Shown one piece after another: positions 7,933 through 16,102 of a stretch of DNA of 64,000 nucleotides. The translations under genes were made by a program, and so were the position numbers. Each line of letters starts with the position of its first letter. The first letter of the stretch is position 1. The notes beneath the pieces are model-generated. The model made no database searches and had not been told where the DNA came from. It saw only the letters and a program-made list of their open reading frames with translations. The DNA is from Kaistella palustris DSM 21579 (GTDB lineage Bacteria > Bacteroidota > Bacteroidia > Flavobacteriales > Weeksellaceae), in NCBI RefSeq assembly GCF_000422265.1, contig NZ_KE383813.1, positions 1 through 64,000 on the forward strand. Reading direction: 5' to 3'.

Positions 7933-9930
7933 TTACAAAGTTTCTTTTAGCCATTCGAAAAATTCGCGTTGCCAAACCAAACCGTTCTGAGGGTGTAAAA
8001 CCCAGTGATTCTCATTTGGGAAATAAAGGAATTTTGTTTTTAAACCTTTCAGCTTAGCCGCCTGAAATGCTTCCTGGCCCTGCTCATAAGGCACACGGTA
8101 ATCAATGCCGCCCTGGATGACCATGATCGGCTTGTTCCAGTTGTTCACGTAATTGGAAGGGTTAAACTCGGTGTAAGATTTTGGTGTGGGCTTGTCGTAA
8201 GGCGAACCTCCCAGATCCCAGTTGGCAAACCAGAGTTCTTCAGTTGTCAGGTACCACGATTTCATGTCGAAAAGTCCGTCATGTGCGATGAAGGTTTTAA
8301 ACCTGTTGTCGTGAATTCCGGCCAGCATAAATACGCTGTAGCCGCCGTAACTGGCACCAACCGCGCCCATCCTGTCGCCATCTACGTAAGGTAATGTTTT
8401 CGCATAATCTGCCGCCGCAAGATAATCGCGCATCGGCTGACCGCCCCAGTCCTTTGAAATATCTTCATTCCATTTTGTTCCCCAACCCGGCATTCCACGG
8501 CGGTTTGGCGCTACGATGATGTAGTCATTTGCCGCCATCAGGGCGAAATTCCAGCGCACGCTGAAAAACTGTGTTAGTGCCGACTGCGGACCGCCCTGGC
8601 AATATAAAAGTGTAGGATATTTCTTTGAAGCATCGAAGTTTGGGGGATAGATAAACCATACGCCCATTTCTTTTCCGTCGGTGGTTTTTACCATTTTCAG
8701 TTCCGATTTTGAAGGTGTGATCTGCGCGTATTCTTTTTTGTTGACCTCGGTAATCTGTGTCATATTGCCGCTTTTCGCATCTACCGAGAAGAGATCTGCG
8801 TTGTGGTTAAAATCGGTCCGTGAAACGACGAGGCTGTTTTTATTCTGGGCATAAATTTCATTTACATCGAAATCACCTTTTGTGATCTGTGTTATTTTTG
8901 GGTTATTCAAACCGACGGAAAAAAGCTGTTTGGTGCCGCGGAAAGCGGTTGTAAAATACAGGGATCTGGAATCCTGCGCCCAGCGCACATCTCCAGCCAC
9001 GCTCTCGTCCCAGTCCTTTGTAAGGTTGGTGACTTTTCCGGTTTTCCACTCAAAGATCTTGATGTCATTTTTATCGGCCTCATAACCTTCGCGCTCCATC
9101 GACTGCCAGCTCATATATTTTCCGTCCGGCGAGAATTTTGGCGCCACATCGTAGCCTTTGTTACTGCCTGTAAGGTTTCGTACAGTACCGGAATTTACAT
9201 CGTAGGCGTAAATATCAGTGTTGGTGGACTGGGCATATTCTGCACCGCTGAGCGCTTTGGTTACATATAAAAGCTGGGTTGAATCCGGACTCCATACCAT
9301 GTCTTCGCTTCCGCCAAATGGCCGCTGCGGTGAATCCCAGGCTTTGCCTTCCAAAAGGTCTTTGGCATTTTCCACCTTATCCGAAATATTCACCACAAAA
9401 ATATGGTTGTACTTGCCTTCATTAAAATAATCCCAATGCCTGTGGTTAAGATCGGAATAAATATGTGCGGTAGATTTTGGAGCATCTGAATATTTATCTT
9501 TGCCAAGAACTTTTTCTACGGTAACTTCTTTGCTGAAGGCAATCTTCTTGCCGTCCGGCGAGATTACTACATTATCGACCTCGCCGCTGGTGTAAAATTC
9601 TTTCCAGGTTTTTCCGGCGTCTTTAGAAATAAAAATTTGAGCTCCCTCCTGCGCATAAAGACCGTTTGAATCCCACTGTAAAAGTGACTTTTTCCCAAGG
9701 TCCAGAGCGCTGGCGCTATTGGTTTTAAGATTTAAAAAATAATTCTTCCTGTTGTTTTTTTCAGTTTTCAGATCGGTTTTCCCCACACTGTAAACAAGTG
9801 AACCCTGATCAGGCGAAACTGCTGAAACACCGATTTTATTGAGTGTCCATAAAGTTTCGGGTGTCATTACATTTTGGGCATTCATAAGAAAAGGCGCTGC
9901 CAGAGCGATTAAAGAATTTTTAAGTTTCAT
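7933..9930 (-). CDS. S9 family prolyl oligopeptidase-type peptidase, exported
   Basis: This 665-residue serine peptidase has an N-terminal signal (MKLKNSLIALAAPFLMNAQ), a WD40-like beta-propeller of roughly residues 40-400 with repeated (F/W)SPDGK motifs, and a C-terminal alpha/beta-hydrolase domain. The catalytic triad can be placed: Ser527 in GASYGGY, Asp610 in QGGIDYRVP, His642 in NENHW. The layout matches dipeptidyl peptidase/acyl-aminoacyl peptidase-like S9 enzymes (DPP5-like), which take dipeptides from oligopeptides in the periplasm. Exact specificity is not determined. It stands alone, ending at a shared terminator. Confidence 0.93.
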   Translation of the reverse strand: MKLKNSLIALAAPFLMNAQNVMTPETLWTLNKIGVSAVSPDQGSLVYSVGKTDLKTEKNNRKNYFLNLKTNSASALDLGKKSLLQWDSNGLYAQEGAQIFISKDAGKTWKEFYTSGEVDNVVISPDGKKIAFSKEVTVEKVLGKDKYSDAPKSTAHIYSDLNHRHWDYFNEGKYNHIFVVNISDKVENAKDLLEGKAWDSPQRPFGGSEDMVWSPDSTQLLYVTKALSGAEYAQSTNTDIYAYDVNSGTVRNLTGSNKGYDVAPKFSPDGKYMSWQSMEREGYEADKNDIKIFEWKTGKVTNLTKDWDESVAGDVRWAQDSRSLYFTTAFRGTKQLFSVGLNNPKITQITKGDFDVNEIYAQNKNSLVVSRTDFNHNADLFSVDAKSGNMTQITEVNKKEYAQITPSKSELKMVKTTDGKEMGVWFIYPPNFDASKKYPTLLYCQGGPQSALTQFFSVRWNFALMAANDYIIVAPNRRGMPGWGTKWNEDISKDWGGQPMRDYLAAADYAKTLPYVDGDRMGAVGASYGGYSVFMLAGIHDNRFKTFIAHDGLFDMKSWYLTTEELWFANWDLGGSPYDKPTPKSYTEFNPSNYVNNWNKPIMVIQGGIDYRVPYEQGQEAFQAAKLKGLKTKFLYFPNENHWVLHPQNGLVWQREFFEWLKETL

Positions 9931-10043
9931 TAGAAATTATTTTAAGAATTGAAGAGTAACAAATATAGGATTTAAAAAAAATAAAAGGTGACTGAACTCT
10001 TAATTTCGTATTTTTATCTGCATAACACAAAATAAAAGCTGCT

Positions 10044-10892
10044 ATGAAAACAAATTTAACCGCTGTCTTCCTGTTTTTTTATATGTTTTCTTTCCCCCAA
10101 AACACTTTATTCCTGCCATATGAAGCTTTATTTCAGGGAACAACAACTGTTACTGTAAAAAGTTTTGAAAATAATTCAACAGTTTATTTTACTACCGATG
10201 GCAGCCAACCCAGTTTAAATTCACCTTCAACAACCAGCGAAGTGCAGATCCCAATTTCTGTCCAGACAACTTTCAAGGGATTTTATGTGCGTTTAGGGCA
10301 AACTTCACCTGTTGAAACAGTTACTTACTATCGCAATGACTATGAACGGCCAAAGTTGTTTTTTAAGCCGCCCGCAAGTTGGACGGATACCTGTGCTTAC
10401 ATGAACGCAGAAGAACCGAGATCCATGGTCGATTATTTTCCGCCGGGACCGCAAATGAGTTCTGCCTGCGAGGGTTGGAAAAAAATAAATGCCAATTTTG
10501 CAAAAGGTTATGTTACTTTTAACACTTGCTATTTGTTCACTCCTGCAGATCCACAAAGCTCACCGGCATTTTTGATAGATTCTGATTTATTTTGGGATTT
10601 TTCAGTAGGCGCGATTACAGATCCGCCTGTCTGTTTATTGGCTTCGAATGAGGTGAGCGGAAAAAATGCGATGATCAAAGTGTTTCCAAACCCAGTGCAG
10701 GACAAGTTAAAAATTAATTCACAGATTTCTTTCTTCAAATACGAGATTTTGGATTCTTCCGGGAAAATTTTCGAAGCAAAAAAATTGTCAGATAATGAAA
10801 TCAATGTGAGCGGATTGCCAGGCGGAGTTTACTTCATTAAACTTTACAGTGCGGAAGGCGGAAATAATTATGTGAGATTTGTTAAAAAATAA
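10044..10892 (+). CDS. T9SS-sorted protein with chitobiase-C-like domain
   Basis: This 282-residue secreted protein has a signal peptide at residues 1-19 (ending SFPQN). Residues about 25-95 resemble the chitobiase/beta-hexosaminidase C-terminal domain (VYFTTDGSQPS is the hallmark). A middle region is rich in cysteine and aromatic residues (CAYMNAEEPR, ACEGWKKINANFAKGYVTF). A type IX secretion sorting domain starts at VFPNPVQDKLKIN and ends GGVYFIKLYS...VRFVKK. It is probably exported and anchored on the cell surface. The middle domain is not recognised. No partner gene is adjacent. Confidence 0.85.
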   Translation: MKTNLTAVFLFFYMFSFPQNTLFLPYEALFQGTTTVTVKSFENNSTVYFTTDGSQPSLNSPSTTSEVQIPISVQTTFKGFYVRLGQTSPVETVTYYRNDYERPKLFFKPPASWTDTCAYMNAEEPRSMVDYFPPGPQMSSACEGWKKINANFAKGYVTFNTCYLFTPADPQSSPAFLIDSDLFWDFSVGAITDPPVCLLASNEVSGKNAMIKVFPNPVQDKLKINSQISFFKYEILDSSGKIFEAKKLSDNEINVSGLPGGVYFIKLYSAEGGNNYVRFVKK

Positions 10893-11049
10893 TCTTAAAA
10901 TTTTCTTTGCCTGCGTGCTCTACTTTCATCTCAATTTCAATGGCGACATCTTTACCGCTGAAAATTCAGTCCAAACCTGTTTGGGAACCTGTAAGTTTCA
11001 CTAAATACATTCTAAAACATCCAAAATAAAAATATAGAAGCTATCTTTC

Positions 11050-11538
11050 TTATCCCGTAAAGTTTCTGCTCTCGGTCACTGTTGCCACGAATTTTTCCGG
11101 ATCCCCGGGACTGATCATATAGATCTTACCCGACTGCAAAGTGATCCTCACTTTCTTATGCCTGTTCGTCACGTACCAAACTTCACCTTTATTGAAATAG
11201 CCAAAATAACCAAAAAGTCCACCGACACCGAAAGTGCGGAAGTTAAATCCCAGCGTCGTAATCTGTTCGAGTGTTTTAATGTCTTTAATATTAATCGCAA
11301 CACGACCGTATAAATTTTTGATGATAATCCGGGATTCTGAGACTTCAATACTTTTGGGAACAAAACCATACGAAATTACTACAGCGCCAATCAATATAAT
11401 CATTAGAGCAACCGCAGGAACGGGTTGTGCAGGCTTAATAAAAAAGGGCGTAACAGCGAACAGTGGCATAAGAATCAGGAGAATTACGGTTAATAACCTC
11501 GTACCCTGATCCATTTTCGCAGTCTCAAATTCCTTCAT
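11050..11538 (-). CDS. Membrane protein with PH-like domain, unknown function
   Basis: This is a 162-residue protein if the ATG at 11538 is used (MKEFETAKMDQ). The frame is open further upstream, but an earlier start would lie inside the M1 peptidase gene. Two hydrophobic segments (LLTVILLILMPLFAVTPFF and VPAVALMIILIGAVVISYGF) are followed by a soluble part with IEVSESRIIIKNLYGRVAINIKDIKTLEQI, which resembles bacterial PH-like domains. It starts 10 bases after the M1 peptidase stop and is probably co-transcribed with it. The function is unknown. Confidence 0.7.
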   Translation of the reverse strand: MKEFETAKMDQGTRLLTVILLILMPLFAVTPFFIKPAQPVPAVALMIILIGAVVISYGFVPKSIEVSESRIIIKNLYGRVAINIKDIKTLEQITTLGFNFRTFGVGGLFGYFGYFNKGEVWYVTNRHKKVRITLQSGKIYMISPGDPEKFVATVTESRNFTG

Positions 11539-11548
11539 AAAAGCAATA

Positions 11549-13411
11549 TTAAAGTGTAAATAAATTATCTTTCGGCGTGTAATCCATAAAAATTCCACCA
11601 TCCAATTTAACAGATCTCACTTTCATTTTTGCGGGAGTTTTTGTGGTAAAGGTTTTAGCCGTTTTCCAGATTTCGGGCGTATAATGTTTTTTGGTCACCG
11701 TTCCATCAGCAGCTGTAATTTCTACCTCAAAGGGAATCGCAAAACCACCAACGTTCTCTATACTGATGATTAAGTTTTCACCTTCAATTTTGGCTGAATT
11801 CAATTTTAAATCGATGTAGTTATTACTGAAAAACCAGTTATTCCAGAACCAGTTAAGATCCTGCCCGCTTCCGGCATTCATTGAGTTGAAAAAATCCCAC
11901 GGCATCGGATGTTTTCCCTGCCAGGTATTCATGTAATGATGGAGTGCCTTTTTGAAAAGGTCATCACCGAGCAGATCTTTCAGCGCCAGGTACGAAAATG
12001 CAGGTTTTATATAAGAATTATTACCATAGCCAATGCCCGAAACCTGTGTACTCAGCGAGATAACAGGTTGGTCTTCTTCGGTTGAAGGATCGTTGATATA
12101 TCTCTTTACCCGAAAATCTGTGAACATTTTATCATTAAAGGTTTTGCCGTTTTCGGCCTCCCCGATCAGATACTCCAGCGCGGTCGCCCAACCTTCATCC
12201 ATAAAAGCATAGCGGGTTTCATTGATTCCCATGAAGAAAGGGAAATAGGTGTGCGCAATCTCGTGATCCACGGTTTGCCTTGAATCTGCAAGATTATCGG
12301 GAATGGCAGTATCATTTACCATCATCGGATATTCCATATCCGCAAAACCCTGAAATGCAGTCATGGTCGGAAAAGGATATTCAATTCCCGGCCAGTTTTC
12401 GGAAAACCACTTAATGCAGTATTTCTGCCACTCTACATATTTTTCGAAGTCCGCAGTTCCGGCATTGTATGTTGCCTGCACAGAAACTCTCTTTGTCTGC
12501 AGCTGCACACTGCTGGCATCCCAAACATAAGAGGAACTTACGCCAAAAGTAAAATCAGTTATATTTTCTGCCTTGAACTTCCAGGTATTGACCGGCTTTT
12601 GAGCGGTTACTTTGCCGTTCCTTATTTCCGGCGCAGTTGCCACGTGAATGATTTCGTTGCCTGTTAAAGATTTTTTAAATTTTGTTAGGACAGCAGGCTG
12701 CAAAACTTCCTCAGGATTTTGGAGGACTCCGGTCGCATACACGATATAATTTCTCGGTACAGAAACGGATACACGGTAGTTGTTGAAGTCGTTATAGAAT
12801 TCATTCCGGCCATTGTGGGGTAATTTATCCCAGCCGTTGTAATCATCATATACAGAAATTCGCGGGTACGCGTAGGCGCCAAACAGTGTATTTTCATCGA
12901 TCTGACCTTCGCGGCCGCTTTCTTTTGACAAAGGATATTGCCATATAATTTTAATTGTGTTTTTTGATTTTGGCAGCAGCGCAGTTTTCAGCTTCAGATC
13001 GTAAAAAGTTTCCCAGTCCTCACTGTTAAGCGTGTATTTTTCTCCGTTAATGGAAAGCGCTTTGATCTGCAAACCATCACTCAGAAAGTCTGGTGAGGTT
13101 TTGCTGTTTCGTGGTGAGGTTGGTTTGTGTACGTTGTTCACAAATCTTATGACAACCGTTTTCAGTGTATCCGGCGAGTTGTTTGCGTAGACAATTGTTT
13201 CATCACCGGCAACAGTTTTCGATTTGGGATCTACTGTAAAAGCAATTGAATAATCACCTCTGTTCTGCCAGTAATTTTTTCCGGGTTTCCCATCTTCCGA
13301 ACGTGTCTGCTTTTCATAAGCAAGTTTAATATTCCGCGGAATATATAAATCCTGTGCAAAACTGTCCGATGAAAATATCAGAAGAAAAAAAATGACAAAT
13401 AAGCGGTTCAT
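11549..13411 (-). CDS. M1 family metallopeptidase, exported
   Basis: This 620-residue zinc metallopeptidase of the aminopeptidase N (M1) family cleaves amino-terminal residues from peptides. The zinc motif HEIAH (about residue 383) is followed by the second-shell glutamate in DEGWATALEYL, the correct HExxH-x18-E arrangement. The substrate-binding GAMEN motif is replaced by FADMEYPMMV, as in many Bacteroidota members. Starting at the ATG at 13411 gives a signal peptide MNRLFVIFFLLIFSSDSFAQ; an in-frame ATG at 13432 would put a polar stretch ahead of it. It is probably periplasmic. A PH-like membrane protein gene follows immediately. Confidence 0.93.
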   Translation of the reverse strand: MNRLFVIFFLLIFSSDSFAQDLYIPRNIKLAYEKQTRSEDGKPGKNYWQNRGDYSIAFTVDPKSKTVAGDETIVYANNSPDTLKTVVIRFVNNVHKPTSPRNSKTSPDFLSDGLQIKALSINGEKYTLNSEDWETFYDLKLKTALLPKSKNTIKIIWQYPLSKESGREGQIDENTLFGAYAYPRISVYDDYNGWDKLPHNGRNEFYNDFNNYRVSVSVPRNYIVYATGVLQNPEEVLQPAVLTKFKKSLTGNEIIHVATAPEIRNGKVTAQKPVNTWKFKAENITDFTFGVSSSYVWDASSVQLQTKRVSVQATYNAGTADFEKYVEWQKYCIKWFSENWPGIEYPFPTMTAFQGFADMEYPMMVNDTAIPDNLADSRQTVDHEIAHTYFPFFMGINETRYAFMDEGWATALEYLIGEAENGKTFNDKMFTDFRVKRYINDPSTEEDQPVISLSTQVSGIGYGNNSYIKPAFSYLALKDLLGDDLFKKALHHYMNTWQGKHPMPWDFFNSMNAGSGQDLNWFWNNWFFSNNYIDLKLNSAKIEGENLIISIENVGGFAIPFEVEITAADGTVTKKHYTPEIWKTAKTFTTKTPAKMKVRSVKLDGGIFMDYTPKDNLFTL

Positions 13412-13470
13412 AAGGTAAATGTTAAGATTCAAATTTAAAGAATTTCAAGCAATCTGAAATATCATAAAAA

Positions 13471-13499
13471 AACCATTCCCGGGAAATCCGGAAATGGTT
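13471..13499 (-). terminator. Hairpin terminator after the holin-like gene
   Basis: AACCATT-C-CCGG pairs with CCGG-A-AATGGTT (one mismatch). On the minus strand the stem is followed by TTTTTTATG, so it terminates transcription coming from the holin-like and DUF2147 genes. Confidence 0.75.
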
Positions 13500-13522
13500 G
13501 TGCTTTATTAGGAAAACAGTCC

Positions 13523-13867
13523 TTAATCTTTCGGTGAGATCAGTCCGCCAAGTAACGAGGTGATAAAAGATAAAGCGATACTGAAAATGAAGGCCCAAAG
13601 AAAGCCGTCTACCGTCATGCTGTCGACAAAATAATCAGCGATCAGAATTACAATGGCATTGATGACAAGAGAAAACAATCCTAACGTAATAATCGTTAAA
13701 GGAAAACCCAAAATTTTGAGAATTGGTGTAACAATAAGGTTAAGGATTCCCAAAACGATCGCGAAGATCAGCGCGCCGCCAAAGCCGGTAAAGTGAATGC
13801 CCGGCAAGATATACGCTAGTAAATACGCTGCAACTGCAGTGACTAAAAGTCTGATGATAAGGTTCAT
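13523..13867 (-). CDS. Phage holin superfamily IV-type small membrane protein
   Basis: This 114-residue protein consists almost wholly of four hydrophobic segments, starting MNLIIRLLVTAVAAYLLAYI and including GILNLIVTPILKILGFPLTI. This matches the '4 TMS phage holin, superfamily IV' (DUF360-like) family that is common on ordinary bacterial chromosomes. Despite the name there is no phage gene nearby, and the cellular role is unknown. It starts 11 bases after the DUF2147 gene and shares its transcript, which ends in a clear terminator. Confidence 0.85.
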   Translation of the reverse strand: MNLIIRLLVTAVAAYLLAYILPGIHFTGFGGALIFAIVLGILNLIVTPILKILGFPLTIITLGLFSLVINAIVILIADYFVDSMTVDGFLWAFIFSIALSFITSLLGGLISPKD

Positions 13868-13878
13868 AATTTATGATT

Positions 13879-14331
13879 TTAAAGTGTTGATCTGAGTTTT
13901 TTGAAGGACAGACTTTTGCCGATCCATTTAAATTTCCAATATCCGCGCACATTCAGCAGGCCATCTTTACCAAATTTAACTGATGAATCCCAGTGTCGGC
14001 CTGAACTTGCATCATATATAATTCCGTGTTCCCAGGAATGGGTTTCAGGTTTGTATTCCAGACCTTCCAGAATTTCCATTCCAATTATTTTTCTGCTTCG
14101 CAGGGCGGGATTTGGGTTTCCGGAGTCGTAGCGCGAATTCATCGGTTTTCCGCTGCCCAGTTTTTCATCGAACCATATAACTTTTGCACGGTATTCGTCA
14201 TTAACTTTATACACTTTTACAGCCACGCTGTGATCTACTGCCATCCAACTCCCGAGAATATCGTCGGCAGACTGTGCCTTAATAACAGTGAAGCTGAACA
14301 GTAAAAAGAACAGAATTTTTTTTGCAATCAT
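13879..14331 (-). CDS. DUF2147 domain secreted protein
   Basis: This 150-residue protein has a signal peptide (ending FTVIKAQS) and a single DUF2147 domain. Its hallmarks are DDILGSWMAVDHSVAVKVYK, KVIWFDE, GMEILEGLEY, HWDSSVKF and GYWKFKWIGKS. The fold is a small beta-barrel thought to be lipocalin-like; function is unknown. It is co-directional with and 11 bases from the holin-like gene, suggesting both act at the envelope. Confidence 0.88.
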   Translation of the reverse strand: MIAKKILFFLLFSFTVIKAQSADDILGSWMAVDHSVAVKVYKVNDEYRAKVIWFDEKLGSGKPMNSRYDSGNPNPALRSRKIIGMEILEGLEYKPETHSWEHGIIYDASSGRHWDSSVKFGKDGLLNVRGYWKFKWIGKSLSFKKLRSTL

Positions 14332-14400
14332 GAATCTCTCTATGCAAGATTACTGCCATAATGGGACCTTACCGCGGTTTTGTCAATTATGTTATTTCAT

Positions 14401-15174
14401 TTAACTTTCAATTTCGATCCAGACGGGCGTATGGTCGCTGGATTTTTCCCAACCGCGAACATGCGTATCTACCTTTGCTTCTTTTAAAAGTAGCAACGCA
14501 CTCGGCGAAAGCAGAAAGTGATCGATGCGCATACCGGCATTCCGCTCGTATGCTTTCCGAAAATAGTCCCAGAAGGTATAAATAGTTTCCGTGGGATGCA
14601 GATGCCGTATCGCATCGGTCCAACCCTGACTGATCAGACTGAAAAACGCTTCCCGAACTTCGGGCAACATCAGCGCATCATTCTTGAATTTTTCGGGTTT
14701 ATACACATCTTCATCAGTAGGAATCACATTGAAATCGCCGATCAGGAAAACTTTTTTGCCGGAAGTAACCAAGACCTCGGCATGCGCATCGAGTCTTTCA
14801 AACCAGCGCAGTTTATAATCGAATTTTGGCCCGGGTGTAGGATTTCCGTTCGGCAGATAAATACATGCAATTACAAGGTCGCCCACTTTTACTTCCAGAT
14901 AGCGGCTGGCCTCATCCTCTTCCTCACCCGGCAAACGTGTGCGCAGCACTTCTGCTTTTTTATCTTTTGTTAAAACCGCCACGCCATTCCAGCTTTTCTG
15001 GCCGAGCCACACCGCATGGTAACCGGCTTCCAAGATTTCGGCTTCCGGAAACTTTTCCTGTGGCGCTTTGAGTTCCTGTAAACACACGATATCCGGCTGT
15101 CTTTCTGCGAGCCATTTCAGCAAAACGGGTAATCTGCCGTTCACACCGTTTACGTTGTAAGTTGCGATTTTCAT
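14401..15174 (-). CDS. xth: Exodeoxyribonuclease III (AP endonuclease)
   Basis: This 257-residue enzyme of the EEP nuclease family cuts 5' to abasic sites and removes 3' blocking groups in base excision repair. Family signatures are present in order: MKIATYNVNGVNGRL, DIVCLQELK with the metal-binding glutamate, IYLPNG, the GDFNVIPTD catalytic region, RIDHFLLS and the terminal SDHTPVWIEI histidine. It is transcribed divergently from ku with 92 bases between them, which places a base excision repair enzyme at the edge of the NHEJ gene group. Confidence 0.96.
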   Translation of the reverse strand: MKIATYNVNGVNGRLPVLLKWLAERQPDIVCLQELKAPQEKFPEAEILEAGYHAVWLGQKSWNGVAVLTKDKKAEVLRTRLPGEEEDEASRYLEVKVGDLVIACIYLPNGNPTPGPKFDYKLRWFERLDAHAEVLVTSGKKVFLIGDFNVIPTDEDVYKPEKFKNDALMLPEVREAFFSLISQGWTDAIRHLHPTETIYTFWDYFRKAYERNAGMRIDHFLLSPSALLLLKEAKVDTHVRGWEKSSDHTPVWIEIES

Positions 15175-15266
15175 AGGTTGAATTTAAAAAAAGTTAGCGA
15201 CATTAAAAAAAAATGAAAGAATAATTTGGACGGTTATTTGATATGATTTTTTCTAAATAAAAGATT

Positions 15267-16046
15267 ATGAGAGCTATTTGGAACGGTGCGATCGGTTTTG
15301 GACTCGTAAATATCCCGATCAAATTATATACGGCAACGGGCGAAAGTAATATTGATCTCGATATGCTCGATAAAGATGATCACGAAAACATCAACTTCAA
15401 GAGAGTAAACGCGAAGACCGGCAAAGAAGTGAAATATGCCGATATCGTGAAAGGTTATAAACTGGAAGACCGATACGTGGTGCTTACAGATGAAGATTTC
15501 GAGGCGGTGAGTCCGGAGAAAACCAAGATCCTGAACATAAAGCAGTTCGTGGATATTCACGAGATCGACAGTATTTATTTTGAAAGTTCCTATTTTCTGG
15601 AACCTCAGAAAAATGGCGAACAGGCGTACCAACTGCTGTTGAGCGCTTTAATTAAAACTAAAATGGCGGGAATCGGTACTTTTATTTTGAGGGAAAAGGA
15701 AATCCTTTGTCTGGTTCGTCCGTATGATGATAAAGTCCTCATACTGAACCGCATGCGCTATCCTGATGAGATCCGCGACTTCGGTGATCTGAAACTCCCA
15801 AAAGCAAAGACCGCCAAAACAGAAGAACTTGCAATGGCAGAATCCCTCATCAAACAGTTGGCGACAGATTTTGATCCGAAAAAATACAAGAATACTTATA
15901 ACGATGATCTTATGAAAATCATTGAAGCCAAGGCGAAAGGTAAACCGAAAAAAGTGGTGGTCAAAGAAGAAGTGTCCGGCAAGGCGACCGATCTTATGGC
16001 CCAGCTGAAAGCCAGTCTGGATTCGAAAAAGATGAAAGCCGGCTAA
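15267..16046 (+). CDS. ku: Bacterial Ku protein (NHEJ end-binding)
   Basis: This 259-residue bacterial Ku protein forms the homodimeric ring that threads onto double-strand DNA ends and recruits LigD. It begins MRAIWNGAIGFGLVNIPIKLY, the standard Ku opening, and includes LLSALIKTKMAGIGTFILREKE. It ends with a short lysine-rich tail (KAKGKPKKVVVKEEV...), as in other minimal Ku proteins. The ligD gene follows after 56 bases on the same strand, the usual ku-ligD arrangement. Confidence 0.97.
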   Translation: MRAIWNGAIGFGLVNIPIKLYTATGESNIDLDMLDKDDHENINFKRVNAKTGKEVKYADIVKGYKLEDRYVVLTDEDFEAVSPEKTKILNIKQFVDIHEIDSIYFESSYFLEPQKNGEQAYQLLLSALIKTKMAGIGTFILREKEILCLVRPYDDKVLILNRMRYPDEIRDFGDLKLPKAKTAKTEELAMAESLIKQLATDFDPKKYKNTYNDDLMKIIEAKAKGKPKKVVVKEEVSGKATDLMAQLKASLDSKKMKAG

Positions 16047-16102
16047 ACTTTGCAGTCAACAGTGTTTTATAATTAAAAATTATCATCAGCAAACTCTCAT
16101 TA

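Noticed and set aside
11539-11601. Longer N-terminus of the PH-like membrane protein
   Set aside because: It would overlap the end of the M1 peptidase gene and adds residues without hydrophobic or domain character.
13523-13867. Prophage remnant suggested by the holin-like gene
   Set aside because: Phage holin superfamily IV proteins are common on normal chromosomes, and no phage structural, integrase or lysis gene is nearby.
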